NCBI GenBank assembly: GCA_025526995.1
Contig: JAHLKG010000028.1
Span: 186,001-250,000 of the forward strand
DNA from: Powellomyces hirtus
Lineage: Eukaryota; Chytridiomycota; Chytridiomycetes; Spizellomycetales; Powellomycetaceae
DNA length: 64,000 nucleotides
Reading direction: 5' to 3'
Notes under the pieces: model-generated
Databases searched by the model: none
What the model was told of the DNA's origin: nothing
Seen by the model: only the letters and a program-made list of their open reading frames with translations
Position numbers and translations under genes: made by a program
In this document: piece after piece, positions 1 to 12,399 of the stretch
How positions within the stretch are numbered: the stretch's first letter is position 1
How the letters are laid out: each line of letters starts with the position of its first letter

Positions 1-3000
1 AGCATTGTCGTAGAAGAGCCGTGGGTCGACCCGGCAGCAGCGCCCTGGCGAACGCGTTCCAATTCCCTAATCCTCGTCGTGGCCTGGAGGCCGTCCATGA
101 CGGGCATCTCAATATCCATAATCACCACATCAAACTTCTCCACCGTCGTCAACTGCACGGCTTCAAGACCATTATTCGCGACCGAGAACTTGAACCCGAC
201 CAGTTCCAACTGGCGCGAGAGGACCCGTTGGTTGACGATATTGTCTTCCACGATCAGCACGCGGAGGTCCGACGGTAAGAGGCCCCCCGTGGCGATGGAT
301 GCGGGGATCGACCCGTGGGAACGGCGGCGCGTGGCGGCGAGGGAACCGCGCCGGGAGGCGGGTGGTGGGGCGGGTGGCCGCCGGCGTTCGCACGAGAATT
401 GGACGCGGAATTCGGCCCCGTGGCCCTTGGTGCTGGTGACGCTGATGGTGCCGTTCATGTACTCGACGAGTTCTTTGCAGATGAAGAGACCGAGGCCTGA
501 GCCACCATACTCTCTGCAAAAGAGATGGGTCCGGCGACGAATTTAGATAAACAAAAAGTTACTCCAAACTGACTCCAAAAGCATTCTAAACGACATCCAA
601 ACTCACCTATACGTCTTCCCATTCGCCTGCGAAAATCGCTTATAGAGCGTCGTCTGCTCCTCGGGCGTCATCCCAATCCCCGTATCCCTCACGGTCAAGG
701 TCAAGGTCACCTCATGCTGTCCCAACCCGCTCGGAACCGCCCCCGTCGACGTATTGAACGGTGGGGCGTCGGGCGGGGTCAGAGTTCCGGGGTTGACACA
801 CCCTTCACCCTCCAATTCCAGCCCAATTCGGATATCCTTGACCGTGGACTTTTCGGTGAATTTCATGGCATTCGTGAGGAGGTTGAACGCGATCTGGGAG
901 AGGCGGTCCGAGTCGATAAACACTTCATCGGCGGGAGGAAGATCGGCTGGGTTGATGATGCTGCCGCGGTTGGTGCAGCTAGCAGCCCCACAGCTCTTAA
1001 GGGCGGTTTCGAGTCGAATCCCCTTTTTCTCCCCTTCAGCGCTAAACATGGTCACGACGCGGGCCAGCACTTGAGCCGGGTCACACCATGTCGGGTTGAG
1101 GATGATGCGTTTGGCGCCAAGTTTAGACAGATTCAGGACATCGTCCACAATAACCTGCTGGTGACGCGCACACATCTGTATCGCATTGATCGCTTCAAGG
1201 TCTTGGTCGACTTGTTCCTGCACGGCTTCCGCATCGTCCTTGTCGTCCGTAGCCGTTTGTGAGTTGCATAGGCTCTTGCGAGACGCCCGCGCCTCGGCGC
1301 TCGTTCTCAGAAGATCGGCATTGTTGCTACAAAATTATAAGCGTTGACATGAGGCACATGAGCTGGGCACGCCCATCACTGCCGTGCGTTCTTACATGAT
1401 GCCGTTGAGCGGATTTCTCATTTCGTGGCAAATCATATCTATAACTGCGGACGGTAATCGGGTGTCAGGAGTTCGGTCCTATCCAGAGATATTTAGATTC
1501 AAATACGTACAACTCTCCTGGTGCCGCCGTCGTTCGTCAGCTTCATTGGCGCGTTTCCGTTCCGCCTCAATTTCTTTCAATTTCATCTGCATGCGTTCCC
1601 GTGCCGCCTGTTTCTGTTCCGTCACGTCCAGAGTCGCAGTGAACCATTCCGGGGGCTGACCCGGCACGCAGAGGGGAGTCGAATGGCCCATAATGTCGCG
1701 TGCGGTCCCGTCGGCTCGCATCCACCGGAACTCTGTGGAAAAGGGCACTTTCTGAGGTCCATTGGCGGCATTAAAGGTAGCCAGGATCCCTTCCCGATCC
1801 GCCGGATGGATGTGGTCCGCCCACGAAGCCCACGTTGCCGGATCCGAGTCTGCGGCAAATCCAGCCAGGTTGAGCCAATGCTGGTTAGCGTATAACGGAC
1901 GCCCGTGTTCGTCTCCAATCGCGATACCGACGGGGGCAAACGAACACACCATCTGGAACTGGGATTCGCGCATGTGGAGATCCTTGGTCAGCTTTTTCCG
2001 CAGTTGACCCAACTCCAAATGAGTCTGGACACGGGCGAGAAGCTCCTTGCGAGAAAACGGTTTAACGAGGTAGTCATCGGCCCCATGATCGAGTCCCTCC
2101 ACGTGGGCTTCTTCCCCCGCCCGCGCGCTCAATAGAATGACGGGAGTCAGTTTCAGGGCGTCGATGCTTCTGATTTTGTGCACGAGCTCGAACCCGTTGA
2201 GTCGCGGCATCATGACGTCCTATGTGTGAAACTCGTTAACGAAAACAACCCCATAGACAAACATGGATTGTAAACGTTTCTTACACTCAAAATCAGGTCC
2301 GGAGACCGTGCGATCGCCGCTTCTAATGCTTCCTGGCCATCCACCACGACGCTAACAGTGAACTGGTCCTCCAGGATTCTCGCGATATAGTCTCGTAAAT
2401 CAGGATTGTCATCCGCCAGGAGGATGTGATAGGGTTCCAACCGGTTGACGCCCATCGCTGTTTGGCTAAAGGTCCGCGGGTGGTCGTTCTTCTCGTGCTT
2501 TGGTGAGCAGCGGCTAGCAGCTTTAACAACATTTTTACCATTCTCTGCCCATTTGGACGCCTCGGCGAGAAATCCAGCAATGCGACGGGATGTGCTGGCG
2601 TGGTCGGTCACTCTGCGTTCCTGGTGCAATGTGTTTCGCGGCATGTGTGAGGTGCCGGCCGGGATCTCCACCGTGATGGTGGTGCCGACGCCCACTGCCG
2701 ATTCGGCATAGCATTTTCCGCCGTGCATTTTGGCCAATTCCATAGTCAGCGCCAATCCGATACCGCTGCCTTCGTGCGATCGTCCACTGGATCCTTCTAC
2801 CCGGTAAAACCGTTCAAACACTTTGTTGACCGACTGTTCTGGAATGCCGCAGCCCGTGTCGCGCACAGCGAGGCGAATGACGTCGTCATCCCGCCGCTGA
2901 CCACTGCTGTCGTCAACCACGGGCACCCGTCGCAGTGTCAACACAATTTCCCCTTCAAGGGTGAATTTGTAGGCATTGCTCAACAGATTGGACACAATCT

Positions 3001-5345
3001 TTTCCCACATTTCCGCATCGACCCATACATCCCCGATGGTTTTCTCATCTTCAATGTCGACCGTGTAGGTTAAACCGCCCGCTTCCATGGCGGAGCGAAA
3101 CATGCTGCCCAGGTCGGCAGTAAGGCTGGCGAGGTTAGTGGGGCGATACTGCGCGGTGCTCCGTCCCGATTCCAGTCGCGAGAAATCCAAAATGGTGTTG
3201 ACGAGTTTCAACAGCCGGAGGGTCGCTCTATTCATGACTTGGAGCTGCTGCACAACTTCTGGCGGTAGGTCTTTGCGCGTCAAGAGATCCGTCAATGGCC
3301 CGACGATTAGCGTGAGAGGGGTCCGGAATTCGTGCGAAATGTTGCTAAAGGTGAGAATGACAAAGATGAAGTTGTGGGCGGAGTTTCGGGTCATCAGCTA
3401 GTCAAGTCTTTACCTAAAGAAGGTGGTTTTGGCTTGGTCGAGGGCCGCCAAAGCCTCGGCTCGGCTCAGCTCCTCTTCATACGCCCGTGCACTTAGAATC
3501 CCCGTCACCAATTGCTTCCGCAACAACTCGCAAAACTCTCGATACGGCTCGTCAATCTGCTTTCGGGGGTTGACGCCCATGACCATGATGCCAAGGGCCT
3601 GATCCATCTCTGACTGGCGGATGGAGAAAACGACCGCCTTGTCTGGTCGTTGTCCCACCCAGATCCCACCACTCGCATCATCCCAAATCTCACCCACCGG
3701 GACTTCCAACATCTGGAACGAATCGAGAGCCGCGGTGAAGGGCCACAGGGCATCACACATCGGATCGTCGATGGACAGTTGAGCCGGCATGGAAGGGTGG
3801 GGATCCGAGAGACCCGACGAGCCTTCCAGCGTCAGCTTTCTGGACCCCGGATCGTAGAGATACAATGCTGACACGGGCACGTCGGCATACTCGGTCTCAA
3901 AGATCTTTGCGGCAACCTGGAGGGCAGCGCTAACGGATGTCACTTTTCCCATCTTCATGCTCAATGAATGCAGCGTTCTCAGTCTTCGCTGGGACAGCAA
4001 TCGCGGCGTGCTTTCCTGAATAGGAGTGATGACACCAGCGACCGTTCCATCGCCTTTGGGGACAGGAGAATATGACCTGCCAAATATTCGATTAGCTCAA
4101 AGGCATTCGCTGAGGTCAAAGGCATTATCATCCAACGGCATGTCCAGAGCAAAAACATACGCATGACCAAACAGGAATCCATTTTCTCGCCGTACCATGT
4201 GAAATAACACTCTTCCACGTATCCATATCGGGTCAGCAGGAGGAGCTGGTCGTCGGAAAACGTGGCCTTGCCGCGAAACACGGAATCCATCATCGGACCG
4301 ATTTCCTCCCACACCTCGCTCCATGCTTCCTGGCCGGGTAGTCCCAGAGCTGTCGGGTGTTTGGCGCCCAACATCGGTATGTATCTATACATGAAATCAT
4401 CAGGTAAAAGGTTTAAACCAAGGGGCCTCACATCGTGGGGTTCGTCGCGGAGTGCGCCACTTGTTATGTGAGAACGACCCACCGCCCCGGAAACACACAT
4501 ACACACACCTACCCATCATTATAAATCATCGTGCAATCCTGACCCCAAAACAAAACCATCGGGAACCCCGCATTGAGGACCAACGCTGTTGCCGAGAGCA
4601 ACGATTCCGGCCAGTCATGGATCGGCCCCAGACTCGTCTCATGCCAGGGATGGTCCATGACCATCCGATGCATCATCGAGTCTCCAGCAATCGAATACCC
4701 GAGATGTCCACTGAGTGGTGGTGGTGGTGGTGGCAGCAGCCGAGGCGGCGTGTGCGCCATCAACGACGACATCCTCGAGAGTGATCCACCGAGTTCGGAT
4801 TCCCCATCGCTTTTCGAAAGGGACGTTGCGGATCCGCGGCGGGAGGAGGCTCGAGAGCGACAGACGCCGAGTAGGCGGTCGCTGTGGCCGTTGTCGTCAT
4901 TGCCGCGCAAGTCCGCCGGTGAGGGGCGTTTGCGTTTCGTGGGCGGGGTGGCGAATGCGAGGGGTGGTGGCGGTGGTGGTGGGTTGGAATCGGAAAGACT
5001 GTCGAGCCCTTCGACGTCCATGATGGCGAGACACGACTGGAGGGGCAGCCATATTAGAATGCAGCGAGCGAAGGGGAGGTCGCGTTGGTATTGAATCTTT
5101 GCCACCCATCGTTTGCTCTTGGCAGCAGCAGACGACGGTCTGGTGGTGGTGGTTGTGGCTGAGGCGGTCTGCCAAAGTAGTAGTTGCCTAACGGCGGCCT
5201 GGTCGTCGGGGGCCAGGAGCGCAAACAGGTCGTGGGCGAGCGGGGTCGGGAAGCAGTTGTGGTCGTGAATGAGGGACTCTTGGGTTACGCGGGCGTGGGC
5301 GTCGATGGAGAGTTTAGCGACGGCGGAGAATATCGAGGTGTCCAT
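1..5345 (-). CDS. Tandem (double-module) hybrid histidine kinase, 3' end outside the window
   Basis: Exons read on the minus strand: 5345-4513, 4384-4196, 4076-3414, 3344-2285, 2219-1511, 1444-1396, 1326-607 and 513 to beyond position 1; at least 1578 residues. Order: low-complexity N-terminus with poly-Pro and Ser runs (1-240); PAS-like segment (about 255-390, YNDGYIPMLGAKHP); GAF-like region (about 405-555); first HisKA with SNISHEFRTP (His about 566); first ATPase domain (DTGCGIP, GSGIGLAL); receiver 1 with LILSDVMMP (Asp about 916); PAS (about 995-1125); second HisKA with DMICHEMRNPLNG (His about 1158); second ATPase (DTGIGMTPEE, GGSGLGLFICKEL); receiver 2 (VLIVEDNIVNQ, VIMDIEMPVMDGL), which the window end interrupts. 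All key residues of both modules are present. No membrane segment is seen, so it is probably a cytosolic multistep phosphorelay kinase that would signal through a histidine phosphotransfer protein. The ligand cannot be told. The start at 5345 is the first ATG of the open frame. Confidence 0.93.
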
Positions 5346-5799
5346 GACCGACGGAACGACACCGACACCACGACAGACCCCGGGAAAACAAAAGGAAAAG
5401 TATAGAAATAGAAATAAACGAAAAGACGGGACGAGGGAAGAAAGAAACGATGAGGGGATTGGCGGCCTTGGAGAAAGCGTGTCAAGCGAATGTGAAATAA
5501 AATGAAAAAAAGAAAACAGGAAAGTGTCAGGAAGGCCAGGCCCGGCACTAACAGTAGTAGTAGACTGTCAGGCACTCGCTTGTGGCTGGAACCAACCGCG
5601 ACGCGCGTCTTGGACTGACTGATGACAAGTGAACGCCGTAAGCAAGATTTCCGCCAGATGATTGCCAGTGGCATTCCAATATCTTTTTGCTCGCATTTGT
5701 TAAACAGAGAGAACTCTGTCATGTATGCCCTTGTTCTCCTAAAGATTCTGCTTCATATTCCTGACATTTGGATGTTTCCATGTCCCACAGAGCACAAAA
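5346..5799. other. Upstream region of the histidine kinase
   Basis: About 450 bases upstream of the kinase start with A-rich stretches. No convincing gene or defined promoter element is seen. Confidence 0.4.
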
Positions 5800-5961
5800 A
5801 TGTTCGACGAAAATGCCGCTCCTGCTGCTCGCCCCCTGCCCTTGACAAAGCTCCGAAAGCCCAAAGGCGGGAAGCGCTGCTACTCTGTTGGAGAGAAGCT
5901 TCAGATTCTTCAGCTTCTTGAGGCAGGAATGCCCAAGCGAACGATCGCAAAGCAGTATGGC
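5800..5961 (+). pseudogene. Fragment of a psq/CENP-B-type helix-turn-helix (pogo-like transposase N-terminus)
   Basis: From the ATG at 5800 the frame reads a basic leader, then KRCYSVGEKLQILQLLEAG and KRTIAKQYG, which fits the Psq/CENP-B N-terminal helix-turn-helix found in pogo/Tc1 transposases and their domesticated derivatives. Straight after the recognition-helix glycine the similarity stops. The frame runs on without recognisable content to 6225 and overlaps, antisense, the last codons of the gene ending at 6048. No DDE catalytic domain, terminal inverted repeats or target-site duplication is seen. Best read as a truncated transposon relic; a very short DNA-binding peptide cannot be excluded. 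Confidence 0.45.
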
Positions 5962-6047
5962 AGCATCGCGCCAAACCAGAGCAAACAAAATGCAAAAACT
6001 CCCTCTTTCTCCTTCATTCCACTCATATCATTTCCCCTGCGTTTCAC

Positions 6048-9000
6048 TCATCGCTCAAACATCGCACCCGCAGTCGTGGGCGACGTCGGCTCCGACCCGC
6101 GTCGCACCGGGGCACTAGGGGTTGCTACGAGTCTAACTCCCACCTCCACCGCTTCCAGATTATCCCCACTCCTTTCACTCTCCTCACTCTCCTTCCCCTC
6201 CTGCTGTCGCTCCTGTCGCTCCTGACGCACCATAGTGGCGTCACGTGTGTCCTCATCCCCACTCTCACTCCTCATCCGCGCGCTCAACATTTCCAACGGC
6301 GCCGAACTGCTCCTGCTCAGGAACCGGCCCGGCCCACCATGCGAGTCCCAGATCGGGTGCTTGCGTTTCGTGGCCGGCGAGTTCCACGGGTGGCAGTAGT
6401 TGGTGCCGCCCTGGGTGCCGCCCTGCGGTGGCGCCAGGTGGACACGTGGTGGTGCTGTCGGTCGGTGATCTTGTTGCTGAGGGTCCTGGGGTGCGGGGAG
6501 TGATATCGGGGGTGCTGATTGCAATGGTTGTGATGCCGCCGGCGGTGGTGGTGGTGACAGTGACTGTGACGGCCGGCCTCCTTCGTCCTGCATCTGCCGC
6601 GGTCCCGCCTCTACTCCCCCACCTCCATCCTCCACCCGCACATCCTCAGCCGACTTTCCCCTCACTCGCCCCCTCCCCCTCACCAGCCGGCCTCCCTTCG
6701 GACTCCACGTCGCACTCCCACCACCACCACCCCCCGCACTCGGATTCCCCTGATTCATGTCCCCCACCACCCCATTCGCCGTCCCCGCTGCCACCGCCGC
6801 CAAAGACGAGGGTTGCCGTGTATGTATACTCAACCCCATCATCTGCAGCACCGGCGTCATATCCGCCATCATGCTGGGCGGTCGTTGTTTCGTGGTGGAA
6901 AAAGCACAACGTGTGCGGATGGGTTTTGGGGTCGGTGTTGACGACGAGGGGGAAGGAGAAGATGTGGCTGCTGCTGTCGTCGGTGTGGTTGAATGTGTTG
7001 ATGCTGTTGTTGCCAAGGAGGTAGACGTACGAGGCGTCGCACCGGTCGCCGTCGTCAAAATCGACTCCCGAGTCGGTGGTGACCCAATGGAACCCTCTGC
7101 CCTCTCCTCACCCTCACCCACCTCCTCCTCACTTTCCCCACTCACGCCCATCTCGGCCCCGCTATTCGGTGCTGCATTCGGCAGCGGCGGCGGCAATGCC
7201 AACCCATCACCACTCTTTCCACTCCCGCTCCCACCCACCCACGCACTCAACCGTTCCGTCGCCGTCTCTACCACCGGCAGCGCATACGACGCGGCCGTCT
7301 TGGCCAACGAGTTGACCGTATCGTCGACTCCATAGTGGCGCGACGCGCGGCCGAGGTAATCGGCCGCCGTGCCGAGGGTTTCGTAGTACCAGGGCGGGGA
7401 GGGGGGTTTTGGCGTTGCTGTTGTTGTTGTTGCTGCTGCTGTTGTGGGGATGGTGGGTGTATCGATGAGAAGAGTTGTTGTTGGGTGGAATACACTAGTT
7501 CCCTGTTGATGTTGTGATGGTGATGTATGCTCGTTGGCTGATGTTGTCAACCCTATTGTATTTTCCACCCTCTGTTTCGACTTCGCCACCCCACCCACGA
7601 CGTTGCCCACACTCCTCGTCGAAAACGGGTCCACAACCGAATTCGGCACCACCGCCGCACCGCCCTCCCTCTCCCCATTCTCGCCTTTCCCACCGACCCC
7701 CGCGCGATCCAACCGCTCTCTACTTCCCCTGACCAGACTCTCAAACGTCCGGCGTTTGCGCAGCCGGGGTCGGAGGCGAACCGAACTCTCCACCGCTTCG
7801 CCCATGCGCGCGGCTTCGACCGCGACACGGCGCGCGTGCTGGACCGTCGGATCGTCTTCGTCTTCGTCGTCTTCGTCCGAGGAACAAGATTCCGTGTCGG
7901 ACGACGAAGTGCTGTTGGGACGAATGGGTAAGCCGGGAGGACCGCCAGAGTGGGTGTCCGACTGAGAATCGTCGTTGGCATGCGCGGTTCCGGTGCGAAG
8001 CGGGTAGTTGTAATCGTCGTTGGCATGCGCGGTTCCGGTGCGAAGCGGGTAGTTGTAATCTCCAATGTCGTCTTCGTGGTCGGCATGGTGGTGACGTTGG
8101 TGTCGGTGGTGATGCGCGAGGGTGGCTGGGTCAATCTCATCCTCCTCCTCATCCTCATCTTCATCCTCATCCTCATCCCACTCGTCCATCTCATCAGAAT
8201 CATCATCAAAGTCAAGCTGTTTCCTCTTCTTGCTACTCTTCTTCTTCTTTTTTCTCCCACCCCCACCCCAAAACATGCCTCCACGGCCCCCCGACGGCCA
8301 AAACCCCACATCCTCCAAATTCGGAACAACAAAAAACTCTTCCAGCACCTCCTTGATCCTGCGCTCAATCACCTGATTCACCAAGCCTACACTCACCAAC
8401 TTATGCCCCACCAGGGGCTCCACCTTCATTTCCAGTTTGACGGGCGGATCCTGCTGAATCCCCACCCACATGCGATTCGTCTCCCACATCCCCTTCACTT
8501 TAATCACAATCCGCGCCGCAAAATGCACAATCTGCACCCCCACCACAATGGGGACTTGCAGCGGTGCGAGGTGGTTGAGCGTATCAATGGAAATTGTGGC
8601 CAAGGTCGCGGCTTCAATGCGCACCCCGCCCGTGTACTCAACGTCCATTTCGATCGTCATGTCGCCGTCGACAGACAGTTCGAGGAGGTGCGGGTTGGAG
8701 AGGACGGGTACCGAGTTGCCGACATTGATGTCCTGCACGACAATGTCGCCCAGAAACGAGGCCGCGCCCGGTTGGTCGCCCTCGTCCCGGTGGTAATGCA
8801 TGGATCGGCGGGAGAGTTTTTCCAGTACCCATCGTTTGAGCGCCGGGTTGGAATGGATCCCAACAAACGCCCTTCCGACGAGCGCATTCAGCCACGCCGA
8901 GGACACGTCATGCGGGGACTGGGTGGTGTTGGCATGTATCGTTTTCGTCAACTTCTCCATCGCGGCGCGGTACGCCCGCACGGGGGGCGAGTCCTGGAAA

Positions 9001-10099
9001 AACACCGAACACGCGCCCTCGTCCGCATTCGCCGGCAGCTTTTTCGCCCGTCGCAACATGACATGCCAGTCCTCCTTATCCGAGTTGGTCGGGCAGTAGA
9101 TGAACAGCGGCCGCCCACCCGCAATATGCGGCGACGCATGGTGGTGGTGCGGGTCCTTGGGCGTGAGCCGAATCGGGTTCGTCCGTAGATAAATATCGAG
9201 ATCGGTCCCGCCGCGCGCCGGTTGCGGGGGATACAAGTCAATGACGAAATCAGACACTGCCAGAACGTCCGTGCATTCAGTGCAGTCTTCTGATGTATAC
9301 AGGTGCAGCGTCTTGTATTTCAGGACCGCGAACGCAGTGTGCCAGGAAGGGGGCCGGGGCGGTGCGGTTGGCGCAGGTGGGGGCGGTGGCGGCACGTAGG
9401 CGTCGGAAAGCTGTTGCCCCCTGAAGCGGTTGATGAGATAGGACCCGACTGAGCGGGTGACCGAGTACATTGTGTGCGCCGATTTGGACGCGGAGACGAC
9501 AATGTCCTTGGAAGCTACATATGTCCAGCAATAAACATCATCATGAACAAACAAGCCCCATTGCAGACTCGTCATCACTCCCAATTTTCATCACTCCTCA
9601 ACTCACCCTGAGTAAACGTCCTACTCTTCCTGCCTCCTCTCCACCCACCCCCGGAAATCGCCCCATCCTCACTCCCATCCAACTCACTCAGCTCCGCGAC
9701 CGTCAACACTCTCACACTCCACCGTATCCAGCCCCTCATCTGCAACTGTTCATCCGCATTCTCCGCAACCGTATCCGGGACTACCACCTCCACCACGGGC
9801 GAGCAAGAATGCTCCTCCCCTCCTCGTGGTCGCCTTTTCGCCCCCCGCCGCGGTGGCGTGAACCCGCGTTTGGCTTTCACGGGGTAGATGTAGTACGGCA
9901 GCCAGTGAATGAACACGACCATGGCGAGAGTTAGTACGAGAAAGGTGGTGAGGCTGCCGAGAGAGAAGGCGAAGAGGTGGGTGAGGATGGGGTGGCTGGT
10001 GGAAGTGGGGCATGTGATGGCGGTGCTTGTGGTGGACCAATTGGCGGCGGTAGGGAGCAGCGGCGGCGGGTGGACTCCCTCCGCCTCCCATGCTGCCAT
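6048..10099 (-). CDS. TEX2/Nvj2-like PH and SMP domain lipid-transfer protein
   Basis: Two exons (10099-9607, 9514-6048; 91-nt intron with donor GTGAGT), 1319 residues. One hydrophobic segment at about 42-70 is followed by basic residues (VKAKRGFTPP), as in ER-anchored Nvj2/TEX2. A PH-like domain (about 220-335) is interrupted by Pro- and His-rich loops and ends in DKEDWHVMLRRA. An SMP domain follows (about 385-590; AWLNALVGRAF, EMDVEYTGGVRIEA, NQVIERRIKEVLEEFF). Known members move lipid at ER contact sites; the same role here is inference. Residues 600-1319 are a long acidic and Ser/Pro/Thr-rich tail, predicted disordered, with a basic KKKKKSSKKRK patch just after the SMP domain and an exact 45-bp tandem duplication. 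The ATG at 10099 is the first in frame and places the membrane helix near the N-terminus. Confidence 0.85.
7968..8057. repeat. Exact 45-bp tandem duplication inside the SMP-protein gene
   Basis: Two identical adjacent 45-base copies (7968-8012 and 8013-8057) keep the frame. On the minus strand each encodes one 15-residue unit, YNYPLRTGTAHANDD in the second. It lies in the disordered tail and looks recent because the copies are identical. Confidence 0.9.
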
Positions 10100-10575
10100 G
10101 GTTGTTGTGCAAAGATGTTGTTGTCGTCGTTGTCGGAACGTTGACGGGTGTGGAAGGATGGGAGATTCTGCCAGGAGTAACGCGGAATGCGGGACCGGGG
10201 GGCCAATGGAGCAGCTTTTTTCAGCGGTTCGGAATCGGCAGACGGCTTGACAGGTAAACAGACGAGTATCACAGTTATATCATTTAGTAACACATGAAAA
10301 CAAAAGGCAAAAAAAAAGAGATCGGGGAAAAGCAGCGGAGCGCAAGGAAAGGTGTGCGGCCGTCGGACAGTCGAGTGGCTCGCATGTGATTCTGACGCGA
10401 TCCACACGCGTCTCTTTCCCAAATGCACGCGGCAAGATTTAAACACTCCTGGTATTTTCATAACGTGTACACAAACAGACAGACAGGCGCATTTACAGAG
10501 AGAGAGACGGAGCGATGGGGCAGAGAAGAATACATTGATGGAATGTAAACGTGTACTGTTCTATTTCGCAACGCA
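10100..10575. other. Intergenic region between the SMP-protein start and the NAB2-like stop
   Basis: About 475 bases between two minus-strand genes, holding the 5' flank of the SMP gene and the 3' flank of the NAB2-like gene. It contains an A-rich stretch near 10305-10320. No gene is seen. Confidence 0.5.
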
Positions 10576-12399
10576 TCAAACCGCCGTCGTGGGTGGTGCA
10601 TCGCCAGCAGCTGCTGCTTCCTCGGCCGGTTTCGGAGCATCCGTGGTCGCATCCGTCATCGCAAAGCTCTCCACGCTCCCATCGTCAGGCAGGGCAAAGT
10701 TCCGGTCGCTAATGTGTGGCTTATTGTTGGCGACCCATGTGCGATTCTTCCATGCACCTGGAACCCCGACCGGTTGTGGCATACTCGGCAGTGGTTGCTC
10801 GATCGGTTCTTGGAATTTCTTGCTCTTGTACATGCCCGTTTCCGATGAAGGTTGCCGCGACGGGTGGGTATACTTGCATCCTTCGCGCTGCACGAGACAA
10901 AGTAAATGATGAGAATCTTACGCGCATACATTTATGCACACTCATTCGTAGACTCACCGAGCAGAGAGGTTCGTATTTGCAGACTTCCGTCGTGGTGGGT
11001 TGTTGAGGCGTAGAGCCTCTTCTCGCAGCGCCTGCCGGGCCAAGCGTTTTCGGAACAGGATGAAAGTACGGGCACGCAGGGTTCGAGCAGCTCGGGTAGA
11101 ACCGGCATTGCACTTTGGCCAAATGCGAGGCAGCCGCTCCTCCTCTTGGGGGCGCGGCGCCATATCCGGCATTGTATCCGCCACGAGCACTGTAGGCGCC
11201 GCCGCGTCCACGAGGTCCACCCCGCGAATATGGGTGGGAGAATGCGCAATTGGGTCGTGTGCATGCAGGTCCAAAGCGACACGGGGCGGTTTGCTGGTTC
11301 TGGGCCATGTCCGGGTGTATGTAGTAGCACGCATTGCCCTTGTCGCAGTTTGGATAGTCCGGGCAAGCCGCCTTTGGGTGCCAAAACAGACAATCGTCGC
11401 CGCGAGAACAGCTGGGCCAGAATGTGCATCGGGGCACGCTTCCCTCCGTCGGAGTTCCTGGTGGAGCGTTTCCCTGGTTCGGAACCGTGACGGTAAATGT
11501 CACGTCGCCGCGAGCACCATTAGTCGGCTTCCCACTGCCCTGCCGTTGCTGTTGCTCTCCTTTGGTGCTTTTTCGTGGCGGGCCTTCGGATCCGTTCCGC
11601 CCATTGGTGTCATGGTCTCCTTTGCGTTTTCGGCCGCCCGCGACACTGTTGTCTGTCACATCATTCACTGCACGAGCCAAGAGACTTGCCCCTCCCGCTC
11701 CCCCCACACTCAAAGCGGAACTCGGTCGGCGTTCCCGTCGATGATGTTGATCCCCATCTTCTTCGTCTTAAGTAGAATGGGAAATCATCAATAAAACAAC
11801 GAACTATACTCCCCACCTTGAACACGCATTGCCTCCCGGCTGCGACTCGATTCATACCCATCTCGTCGTCCGACTTCATATCAAGATTTATAACCATGTC
11901 GTCAGCGCCCCGCTGCTGCTGCTGATCCTGACTACTTTCGTTGGGGGTAGCAAGATCGCCGAGGTATTGGAATATCCAGTCACTGATCTTGGACGCATCC
12001 TCAGGTGTGGTCACTGAAAAAGAGCAAGAGACAGGGAAGGGGGAGAACCAATCGATCAGTGTCTTAGTACAACTGGCTGGAAACGTTCAAGCGTCCATTT
12101 TCGGGTGGGTATATACCATCGCTCAGATCGGTTTCGAGCGCCTGCTTGTCCTTTTCCATGCCGACCAGCAACAGGCAGTAGTCCGTCAGCGTGGCCGTGT
12201 CTGCGTCAGGAAAAGTTGCTGTCAGCATCTGCGACAGGGCCGTCTGCAGGAAGGCGGAAGAAGGATCCATTCAGTTAGCGAGGGAGTCTCCGATCCAACA
12301 AACAAACAGCACGGTGGGCTGACGCGGCGGCGGGTCTTTTTCCGGATATAAATGAATTGCGATAATATTTACCTTGAAGGTAGTGTTGTCGAGAGTCAT
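10576..12399 (-). CDS. NAB2: Nab2/ZC3H14-like poly(A)-binding CCCH zinc-finger protein
   Basis: Five exons (12399-12373, 12243-12117, 12013-11858, 11766-10958, 10887-10576), 476 residues. The first exon encodes only nine residues; splicing joins it to a helical Nab2-type N-terminal domain (TALSQMLTATFPDADT through SKISDWIFQYLGDL). The middle is acidic then basic (GGRKRKG, a possible nuclear localisation signal). Five tandem CCCH fingers of the Nab2 spacing follow: three C-x5-C-x4-C-x3-H and two C-x5-C-x5-C-x3-H (for example CRFGPACTRPNCAFSH, and CKYEPLCSREGCKYTH rebuilt across the 70-nt last intron). A Gly/Arg-rich linker (RGGPRGRGG) separates fingers three and four. Family members bind poly(A) in the nucleus, control tail length and assist mRNA export. 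Finger number is lower than the seven of yeast Nab2 and equals the five of ZC3H14. Confidence 0.88.

Noticed and set aside
7950..9188. Long plus-strand open frame (412 codons) across the SMP gene
   Set aside because: It is antisense to the PH-SMP coding exon and only reflects its codon bias; it has no domain of its own.
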